Part shown: positions 37,394 through 44,873 of the stretch, piece by piece
Numbering within the stretch: position 1 is the stretch's first letter
Layout of the letters: each line of letters begins with the position of its first letter
Source of the DNA: an uncultured Pseudomonadota bacterium
GTDB taxonomy: Bacteria > Myxococcota_A > UBA796 > SXON01
Length of the DNA stretch: 64,000 bases
Assembly (NCBI GenBank): GCA_903875225.1
Contig: CAIQVJ010000024.1
Coordinates: 1 to 64,000, forward strand
Direction: 5' to 3'
Position numbers and translations under genes: made by a program
The notes under the pieces: model-generated
Told to the model about the DNA's origin: nothing
The model's database searches: none
What the model saw: only the letters and a program-made list of their open reading frames with translations

Positions 37394-37834
37394 CTACCCG
37401 GTCGCCCGGCGCCGGAGGACGAGGGCGAGCCCGACGAGGATCGGCACCGTGATCCCCCCGGCGCCCGCGCTGGCGCAGCCACACCCCGGCGCGTCGGCCG
37501 CACAGGGGTCCTCGTCGACGCGACCGTCGCAGTCGTCGTCCCGCCCGTTGCAGATCTCCGTCATCGTCGGCGAAACCTGCGCGTTGTCGTCGGCGCAGTC
37601 GGTCGCGGCCCCGCCGGTCCCCGGGTCGCTGCACTGGAGGTCGTCCGACCCCACCACGGTGTCCCCGGGGTAGTCGTCGCCGTCGACGTCGCGGTAGCAC
37701 AACTCCAGCCCGTCGGTCGTTGGCAGGTCGCGTCCTGGGCTCCGGCCGCACAGGCGCTCGTTGGCACGGGTCCCCGTACGGCAGCAGGCTGCGACCGTCG
37801 GCTTCCTCGAAGGAGAGCGCGTGAGAGTGTACAT
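37394..37834 (-). pseudogene. 3' remnant of a MopE-motif / CGC-tail surface protein
   Basis: Only the last 130 residues or so look real: LCYRDVDGDDYPGDTVVG, a DCADDNAQVSPTMTEICNG unit ending DDDCDGRVDEDPC (MopE-like), then GCGCASAG, a hydrophobic span and LRRRATG (sorting tail). The possible ATG at 37834 yields an Arg/Cys-rich N-terminus with no signal peptide. Upstream DNA belongs to genes on the other strand. A surface protein cannot reach the envelope without export signal, so this is most likely the 3' stub of a deleted gene. Confidence 0.65.
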
Positions 37835-37918
37835 CCACACACCGGGCGAGGTCCGCTGGTGCCAACACCGCGGCATCCTCGCGTACACGATGCCCGACTT
37901 CCCGGGGCCCGCGTAGCG

Positions 37919-38431
37919 ATGGCGAGGAGGATCCTGCGCGGGCTCCTGCTTCTGCTGAAGCTCGCAGGGGGGATCCTCGGCGGGACGGTGCTGCTCGTTG
38001 CGCTGGGGATCGCCGCAGTCCTCGTCCGGAAGTCGGGCTGGTTCATCCTGCGCAGCGACCTGCACGACCTCGTCGTCGACGCACTGCACGACCCGTCTCG
38101 AGCTTCGCAGTTGTGCGGCACGCACGCCGATCTCGTCATGAGCCCGCGCCTCCCGGACCCGGGCGCCTGGCCCCCATTCCGGGATCCCGAGGTCTCGCTT
38201 GGAACGTGGTGGCCCGTGCTCCCAATGTCCGGCACGGTTGAAGCTCGGGTCTCCGGCGTCGGGGGTGTGCACAGTGAACCTGGAGGCGGCGGCGACGTGA
38301 TCTCGAGGGCATCGGAGCAGCCGTGCGCTGGGAGCATACGCTTCGACTACCGGTTCGAATGGCAGGACAACGGGGTGTCCGTCGGGCTGGACGGCGAGGT
38401 CGTAGGCAACCCGGTCATCCGGTCGCCCTGA
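37919..38431 (+). CDS. Small single-pass membrane protein
   Basis: 170 residues from ATG 37919. Basic N-terminus (ARRILRGLLLLLKLAGG) leads into one long transmembrane helix (to about residue 36), followed by a soluble domain with Cys in SQLCGTHAD and EQPCAGSIRF that may form a disulfide, and a beta-rich end (FDYRFEWQDNGVSVGLDGEV). No family recognised. Confidence 0.6.
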   Translation: MARRILRGLLLLLKLAGGILGGTVLLVALGIAAVLVRKSGWFILRSDLHDLVVDALHDPSRASQLCGTHADLVMSPRLPDPGAWPPFRDPEVSLGTWWPVLPMSGTVEARVSGVGGVHSEPGGGGDVISRASEQPCAGSIRFDYRFEWQDNGVSVGLDGEVVGNPVIRSP

Positions 38432-38513
38432 CCGTCTGGGCTTCGAAAGGGTGGGTGAGGCTGGCGCTTCCCTGAACGGGGGATACCAGCAGCAGTCCGG
38501 AGGCACCCCGTTC

Positions 38514-40979
38514 ATGCCCAGCGCGCACCCCTCCTTGTTGGCACGGGTGTTGGGTGCGCCACCGACACCGCTCTCCTGCGGTCTGGGGGGGGCGATCTGG
38601 CTCCTGGCGCCGGCGATGGGCCTGGGCTGTGGATCGGTGCGGGCGGCCGAGCCGGCCCCGCCGAGCACACTCTGCGCCCCGACGGGAGATCCCGCGGGCG
38701 CCCACTCAGTCCTGGCCTCCCAGGGAGCCGCGGGGGGCGTGCTCGTCGCATGGCAGGAGGGTCTGTCGGGGGACCACCCCTTTCGCCTCTGCAACGTGGC
38801 GCCCGACGGATCCGCCACGCTCCTGCTGCAGAGCGCGCCCCTCCCCGACTCCCGGCCGCTCTGGCTCCGAGGCGGGGCAGACCCCGGCCTGCTCGTTCAG
38901 GCCACCACCGAAGATGGCCGGGGCGCGCTCTCCTGGGTCACCGCACACGGCAACACCCCCGTCCCCAGGGCGGCGGAGGACCAGCGCTCGGCCATGACGG
39001 TAGACGCCGCGACGGGCATCGTGGCGTGGATGCGCCCGGTCGCGCCAGGAGGTGCTGTACCTGTCGTGCACGTGCCCATGGAGGCCCGGTCGACGGGCGA
39101 AGCCCCGTCGCCCAATCCGCCTCCCGTGATGGCGTCCGGCGAGGCGATCCTCGGGAGATGGGCCGACGGGAAGATCACGCCCCTTGGTTCGCTCCCGTCG
39201 CTTGGATCGGCACGCAACCGACCCCAGGCTCCGGCCCTGGCAGTCGCAGACAGCGGTGACGTCTGGGTGGCGACCCCCCGGTGCGGAGTCCTGATGATGC
39301 AGGAAGACTTTGGTTCGTACCCGCGGTACCTGAACTGCACTGTCGAGGTGGCGGGCTGGGTGGGTGGAAGGGCGCGGAACCTCCCCTCGCCGGGTGCGTA
39401 CACTGCCGGGCCCCTGCTCCTCGCGGCAGCCGGGACGGGTCCGACGGTCGCGTGGGGGGGAAGTCCGGGCGCGGAGCGCCACCTCGTGACCTGGAACAAC
39501 GCAGGCCAATCCTGGATCGAGCAGCCCCTCCCCCCGCAGCCAGGAGAGCTCACGGGGCTCTATCTGAACCCGCTCCGGATCGTCGCCCGGAGCCCAACCG
39601 AAGAGGCGGCGTGGATCCACGGCGACGGTGGCTGGACGCCGGCTGCCCCGCCCCTGGCGCCCGCGTTGCCCCATGGGGCCACGCCCGGACCGGAGGCGGC
39701 GTTGGGTTGGGTCGGCGGGGTGCTGCTCGACGTGTTGCCAGGGGCCGCCTACGTGGACGTCTGGCTGCTCAGGGGCAGTGCCGACGGGTGGGGTGCCTCG
39801 ATCCTGGCGGGTCCCGCGGTCTCGAAGGCCCCGAGCGCGCTCGTGCTCCGCGATTCGTCAGACATGTACAAACGAAACCCGCCGTCGCTCGGTTGGTCCG
39901 GCGCACCGGGCGGCCCAACCCTGTCCGCGATCCTCCTCCAACTGCTGGACAGCGACACGGGTTGGGCGATGCTCCTCTCGGGACCGGCAGGAGACGTGAG
40001 CGGCGACGGGGTCGTCGATCTCGTGACCGTGGAGCAGGGCGGTCGCATCTCGCTGTACGACGGCACCCCGGGGCGAACCCGGCTGATCGGGGTCGGACGC
40101 CCCGTGAAGGGGCTGCTCCTCGGAGCGCGGGCAGCGGGTGACCTCGACTCGGACGGGTACGCCGACCTGGTCGTGACAACCGGCGACGCGCCCGGCGTCG
40201 TGATCGTCGCAGGTGGACCCCACGGGTACGTGGACACCCGGACCGTGGCTCTCGGCCCAACCCCAACGTACTACCATGCCGACGGTCTCGGGGCCGGTCG
40301 CGACGTCACCGGCGACACCCTGCCCGACGTGGTGATCGCCGATCCCCAGACACGAAAGCTCCTGATCTACGCGGGAGATCGAGGCGCGCTCCCCTCCTCC
40401 CCAATCGCAACGCTCGACTTCTCCCGCGTTGCACGTTGGTCCGACCCAACCCCGAAGCCCGTGCTGACCCTGCTCGGCGACACCGACCACGACGGCCTCG
40501 GAGAGCTCGCGCTCGGCTTGCCTGGGGCCGCGGTTCAGGCGGTGCACGTGTTCGAAGCGCGATCACGCGGCTGGCCCGGGCGGCCCCAGCGGGAGTTGGA
40601 TGCGCCCACCGGAGGCAGGGAGTACGCGAATTTCGGCCAGGACGTCGAGCCCGTCGGCGACCTGGACGGGGATGGTTTCGAGGATGTCGCAGTGCTCCAG
40701 AGGACCGGCCAACCTGGCGATGCCTGGGCGGAGGGGGCGGTCTGCATCTACCCGGGCGGACCCGACGGGCTGGCCCGCGAACCCGCCCAGGTGCTCGTCC
40801 CTCCTGACATATACAGGATTGGTAGACGGATCATCACCCCGGGAGACCTGACGGGAGACGGTGTTCCGGACCTCGTCGTCGAGGTGCAGCCGGTTGGCGG
40901 AGTTGTCGCGCTCCTCTGGGCAGGAGGGTCGGAGCTCGCAACCCAGGCACCGCGTCCGTTGTCGGTACCCGGGTGGTAG
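38514..40979 (+). CDS. Secreted FG-GAP protein
   Basis: 821 residues from ATG 38514 (a GTG at 38451 extends it without improving the signal). Signal peptide with MGLGCGS, possibly a lipobox. The N-terminal half is beta-rich and resembles a propeller of unrelated type. From about residue 490, six FG-GAP-type units are visible (GDVSGDGVVDLVT, GDLDSDGYADLVV, GDLDGDGFEDVAV and others, some degenerate), so a six- or seven-bladed propeller. Unlike the FG-GAP proteins at 7555, 13199 and 26061, it ends in LSVPGW without a Cys/Arg tail. The following gene starts 8 nt later with a good ribosome-binding site: probable operon. Confidence 0.75.
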   Translation: MPSAHPSLLARVLGAPPTPLSCGLGGAIWLLAPAMGLGCGSVRAAEPAPPSTLCAPTGDPAGAHSVLASQGAAGGVLVAWQEGLSGDHPFRLCNVAPDGSATLLLQSAPLPDSRPLWLRGGADPGLLVQATTEDGRGALSWVTAHGNTPVPRAAEDQRSAMTVDAATGIVAWMRPVAPGGAVPVVHVPMEARSTGEAPSPNPPPVMASGEAILGRWADGKITPLGSLPSLGSARNRPQAPALAVADSGDVWVATPRCGVLMMQEDFGSYPRYLNCTVEVAGWVGGRARNLPSPGAYTAGPLLLAAAGTGPTVAWGGSPGAERHLVTWNNAGQSWIEQPLPPQPGELTGLYLNPLRIVARSPTEEAAWIHGDGGWTPAAPPLAPALPHGATPGPEAALGWVGGVLLDVLPGAAYVDVWLLRGSADGWGASILAGPAVSKAPSALVLRDSSDMYKRNPPSLGWSGAPGGPTLSAILLQLLDSDTGWAMLLSGPAGDVSGDGVVDLVTVEQGGRISLYDGTPGRTRLIGVGRPVKGLLLGARAAGDLDSDGYADLVVTTGDAPGVVIVAGGPHGYVDTRTVALGPTPTYYHADGLGAGRDVTGDTLPDVVIADPQTRKLLIYAGDRGALPSSPIATLDFSRVARWSDPTPKPVLTLLGDTDHDGLGELALGLPGAAVQAVHVFEARSRGWPGRPQRELDAPTGGREYANFGQDVEPVGDLDGDGFEDVAVLQRTGQPGDAWAEGAVCIYPGGPDGLAREPAQVLVPPDIYRIGRRIITPGDLTGDGVPDLVVEVQPVGGVVALLWAGGSELATQAPRPLSVPGW

Positions 40980-40987
40980 GAGGAACC

Positions 40988-43843
40988 GTGGAATACTCCC
41001 TGGCGCTGCTCCTCGTGCTCCTGCCGTCTGTCGCCTTCGCGAGCCCCGCAGAGGATGCTCGGCGTTGCGCGGAGGGAGACACCTCCCGATGTGCCCTCCT
41101 GGGGCGCAGTCGTGCCGCCCAATGGGCAGAAGCCGTCGCCGCCTCGCTACGCGATGAAGCCCATCCGGACCCCGCGCTGATGTACCAGATGGCCAATGCC
41201 TGGTTCTCGGCCGCGTGCGCCGGCGGGGACGAGGTCGCGTGCCTGTCCCTCGGCTTTCGGGAGCCACCTGGTTTCTATGTGACGATGGACAGCACCATCG
41301 CCGTTCCCGGGGTCGCCGCTGCGGCGTTCGGTGAGGGTGCGCGGTTGGAGATCCCCCGCCTCGATGGCCGGCAGATCGCGTGGTCTACCCCGAAGGGCGA
41401 TTTCACCCGGACGCTCCTCGAGGTCGGCGCGTTCGGTCCTGCGGCCTGGGTACACGGCCGCATCCTGGCGACCGTTGTTCCGGACCATCCGTTCCAACCC
41501 GGCGAGCCGCTGAGCCTCCTCCGCTTCGGGCCAGAGGGTGCGTCGTGGCAGGCCCTGCCCCCACCCGCCGGAAAGGCCTGGGACAAGCTTGTCGAGATGG
41601 ATGGTGAGGGACGGCTCCTCGCCCTCGTTCGCAGCCCGGGAGACCGCGCAGACCTCGCCATCGCGCCGTTGGGCGGGGGGAGCCCTGTCGTTCTCGACGG
41701 CGCGCGTTTGCGGCGATGGCTGACGCTCTCCGAGGCGGGCGGCCAGTCGGTGACCGACTTGGAGGAAGAAGCGCTCCGAGAGGCGTCCCAACCCGGGGCG
41801 AGGCTCATCACATCCGACGATGACCTGCGCAACGTCGCCACAGCGCCCGGCAGGGAGCTCTCCGCCCTCGTGATGGTGGACAACCGGTTCAACCTCACCC
41901 GGTTCCTCTTTTCCCCCGGCTCCGATCCCCACATTGATCGCTTCGACCTTGCGGAGCTGATGGTGCCGGTCTTGTCCGCGCCGCCGCCGGGGCTGGACAT
42001 CGCCGCCGATGGAACGGTGGTCGCGAGCTTGCAGGGCGCGCTGTTCTTGTGGGAGCCCACCGAACCGTCCCCACGTCGCATCAGCGAGTACCTCCCCCAG
42101 GCGCAGGGGTCGGTCGCGATCGGACCAGGGCCCGTGGCGTGGCTGGAGGATGTCGCGTACAACACCGAGGGTACCCCGCTCGGGCGCGGCGAGGCCCCCT
42201 CCTTCGAGGCCCGCTCCTGGCAGGGCTTCACCCCCGGACCCTGGCTCTCCGACCTGGTGGTGCCGCCGCTGCCCCCCGTACCCCCCGGTATGGTCGCGTC
42301 CCCCGGCGCATCCGTACGCGTGACGGTGGACGGCGCGCGAGTCAAGGCGAACCTGGTGGCCCGGCGCGACGACGGGTTGACAGCGACGGGGCGGACCACA
42401 CCCGGTTCGCCCTGGACCACGGGCAGCCTCGCTTCCGGGGGCTGGACGTTCACCGCGGAGCTCCCGGGGGGGATGGCGGTCGAGCACATGGACCTCCTCC
42501 CCTCGTCGTTGAAGGATCTCGTGTTCGATCTGCACGCGTCCGAGGTGTGTACGGTCGCCATCACCCTGGACGGCGCCCCCGCACCCGTCGGCACGCGGTT
42601 GGAGGTGCACGCCCGACCGCAGATCGACACCGTCGTGTTCGATACCCGAGTGAGGCGGGACGGAACCGTCGCGTTCTACGGCTTTCCTCCGCGGGCGATC
42701 GCGACGGACACCGGGGACCTTGCCGCTCGGGACGATGCCTCCTGCCCCCAGGCGATGAACCTCTGGCACGGGGGGCGGATCCGCGCCATGCGGGACGGGT
42801 CTCCGCTGGAGGGGGTCCGGGTGGACCTCGCCAATGGCTGGTCATTCGGTGACTCCTTCATCACCGGCGCCGACGGTTGGGCCGAGCTTCCGGCGCTCTC
42901 CCCCGCCACGAACGCGGTTCGGATCGGCGGCGCGGACCTGACGGCCCTCAAGGGCCAGAGTCTCCCCAGCGACGACGTCGATGCCCTGCGGTCGGCGCTG
43001 CACAAGGGTCTTGAAGTGCAGGTGTCGCGCGGCCCACCCCGCACGAGCACGGCCCCCGAGAGCAAGGGGGTGTTCGCTCACGGGTTCGACACGGAGGTGG
43101 TGGAGGGCGGAACGATCCGTGAGCTTCACAACGGGGAGTTCCAGGCTCTCGGAGCCTCCTTCCAGTTCTCGGGAGAACGCCTGTGGTGCGGCAGGTACGA
43201 GGGGGCTGCCATCCGGTGGACAGAGGTCCCATCCGAGCGCGTGCAACTCGTCGATGAATCCGGATGGCCACTGCCGGTGCGGCCCGCCTTTCTCCAGTTG
43301 GAGACGGAGACCGGTGGCTGCGGTGCGAGAGGGACCTTCTCCCAGATGTCGGGTTTGGATGGCTCGGTGCTCGTCCCCAGCGACGGAGCCCTGACCCGTA
43401 CCCACTACCTGCCGACGCGCACCGCGCACGGCGGACGAAGGACCCTGGTGCAGGAGGCCGCCTACGAGCCCGTGTGCGGCACGGACCCCGCGACGAATTC
43501 ATCGGACCCCTTTCAGCCCTTCGTCGATGGGGGGCCCTGCACCCAGCCGGCGGTCCCGTTCCACGCCCCGCCAGATGACACCGCTGGCGCGCTCGTCGGG
43601 GACTGGACCGAGGCCGCGTCGGAGGTCGCACCCCTGCACCTGAGCGTGGCGAGGCAGGGCAGCGGGCTCCTGGTCCGACTGGACGATCAGTGGGCCGCGG
43701 CACGGGTGGTGATCGGCTACGGCCGCGTCCTGGCGGCCTTCGCCGGAAGCTCGATGGGGGGATCGTGGCAGCTCTTCCCGCTCGGCGACGGGACGTTGCT
43801 CGCCTGGGATCCGCTTGGGAGCTTCCGTTTGTTCTCCCGGTAG
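40988..43843 (+). CDS. Large secreted protein of unknown function
   Basis: 951 residues from GTG 40988, chosen over GTG 40973 because GGAGG lies 4 nt upstream and the start leads straight into a signal peptide (EYSLALLLVLLPSVAFA). The N-terminal mature region has a Cys pattern reminiscent of Sel1/TPR units (ARRCAEGDTSRCALLG, AACAGGDEVACLSLG). The middle looks propeller-like. Later regions include carboxypeptidase-regulatory-like Ig segments (GGRIRAMRDGSPLEGVRVDLAN, ADGWAELPAL). Cotranscribed with the FG-GAP protein upstream. Function unknown. Confidence 0.65.
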   Translation: MEYSLALLLVLLPSVAFASPAEDARRCAEGDTSRCALLGRSRAAQWAEAVAASLRDEAHPDPALMYQMANAWFSAACAGGDEVACLSLGFREPPGFYVTMDSTIAVPGVAAAAFGEGARLEIPRLDGRQIAWSTPKGDFTRTLLEVGAFGPAAWVHGRILATVVPDHPFQPGEPLSLLRFGPEGASWQALPPPAGKAWDKLVEMDGEGRLLALVRSPGDRADLAIAPLGGGSPVVLDGARLRRWLTLSEAGGQSVTDLEEEALREASQPGARLITSDDDLRNVATAPGRELSALVMVDNRFNLTRFLFSPGSDPHIDRFDLAELMVPVLSAPPPGLDIAADGTVVASLQGALFLWEPTEPSPRRISEYLPQAQGSVAIGPGPVAWLEDVAYNTEGTPLGRGEAPSFEARSWQGFTPGPWLSDLVVPPLPPVPPGMVASPGASVRVTVDGARVKANLVARRDDGLTATGRTTPGSPWTTGSLASGGWTFTAELPGGMAVEHMDLLPSSLKDLVFDLHASEVCTVAITLDGAPAPVGTRLEVHARPQIDTVVFDTRVRRDGTVAFYGFPPRAIATDTGDLAARDDASCPQAMNLWHGGRIRAMRDGSPLEGVRVDLANGWSFGDSFITGADGWAELPALSPATNAVRIGGADLTALKGQSLPSDDVDALRSALHKGLEVQVSRGPPRTSTAPESKGVFAHGFDTEVVEGGTIRELHNGEFQALGASFQFSGERLWCGRYEGAAIRWTEVPSERVQLVDESGWPLPVRPAFLQLETETGGCGARGTFSQMSGLDGSVLVPSDGALTRTHYLPTRTAHGGRRTLVQEAAYEPVCGTDPATNSSDPFQPFVDGGPCTQPAVPFHAPPDDTAGALVGDWTEAASEVAPLHLSVARQGSGLLVRLDDQWAAARVVIGYGRVLAAFAGSSMGGSWQLFPLGDGTLLAWDPLGSFRLFSR

Positions 43844-43876
43844 AGCGGCCTGGGTTGGACGCCCTCGACGAGCCAA

Positions 43877-44722
43877 CTACTCGGGGTCGGTGAACCGCGG
43901 CGGGCGCGCCTCGAAGTTGGCCATCACCGCCTCCATCTGGTTCGGGCTTCCGAGGAGCGCCCGCTGGAGCCGCGCCTCCAGGGCGAACGACGCCGGAGCG
44001 TCCAGGCCGAATGCACCGTTCACCAGCGCCTTGTCGGCGCGGATGGCATCGGGGTTCCGGGCGGCGAGGTCCCGGGCGAGCGCGAACGCGGCCTGCAAGG
44101 GATCCGCCTCCACACGGGTGCACAGCCCGATCCGCACCGCCTCCTCGGCGTCCACCTTTCGGCCGGTGAACGCCAGCTCCTTCGCGATGTCCGGACGAAC
44201 GTGGCGCAGGACGGTCTGGGTGAACCCCATGTCCGGAATGAGCCCCCACTTGATCTCCATGACGGAGAGCCTGGCCTGCGGGTGGACGAGCCGGATGTCG
44301 GCGCCCAGGGCGATCTGGAGCCCACCGCCGTACACGTGGCCGTGCAGCGCGGCGATCACCGGGACGCGCAGCGCGTGCCAGGCCCAACTCACATGCTGCG
44401 CACGATTGGCAGGGCCGAACATGTCGTCCATGAATCGGGGGATGAGGGTGGCCGCGTCGGCCATGAAGCTCGGGAAATCGAGTCCCGCGCAGAACGAGGC
44501 CCCCTCCCCCGACAGCACGACGACGCGCACGCTGGGGGTGGCGGCGATTGTCTCGGCCGCGGCGATGAGGGCATCGATCATCGCGACATCGAGGCCGTTG
44601 TGCTTCTCGGGGCGGTCCAGGCGGACGTCTGCGACCCCCTCGTGGAGGCTGAGGCGAACCCGGTGGGGGGCTGGGGGAGAGGCGTGATCCTCCCCGTTCG
44701 ACGGGACGGCGGCGTTCGACAT
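43877..44722 (-). CDS. Crotonase-family enoyl-CoA hydratase/isomerase
   Basis: 281 residues. Crotonase fold signatures: DRPEKHNGLD, the oxyanion segment VVLSGEGASFCAGLDF, ALHGHVYGGGLQIALGADIR, and MEIKWGLIPDMGFTQ. The second catalytic position carries Asp in PDMG where classical enoyl-CoA hydratases have Glu in PGAGG-type loops, so an isomerase or other crotonase reaction is possible. Cytoplasmic acyl-CoA metabolism. Divergent from the kinase-FGE gene. Confidence 0.9.
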   Translation of the reverse strand: MSNAAVPSNGEDHASPPAPHRVRLSLHEGVADVRLDRPEKHNGLDVAMIDALIAAAETIAATPSVRVVVLSGEGASFCAGLDFPSFMADAATLIPRFMDDMFGPANRAQHVSWAWHALRVPVIAALHGHVYGGGLQIALGADIRLVHPQARLSVMEIKWGLIPDMGFTQTVLRHVRPDIAKELAFTGRKVDAEEAVRIGLCTRVEADPLQAAFALARDLAARNPDAIRADKALVNGAFGLDAPASFALEARLQRALLGSPNQMEAVMANFEARPPRFTDPE

Positions 44723-44873
44723 GGGACCTCGGGGGCGGTTGCTGCCCCCTCTCTACCCCACGTTGGGCGCCGCCGGGCTCCGACCCAGCCCCGGGGCGGC
44801 GCTCCGGCCGGCCGCTCCCGTGTGCGCGCGCACGAGGCGACATCGTGGTACGGATTCGCTCCGGAGGCCTCCG

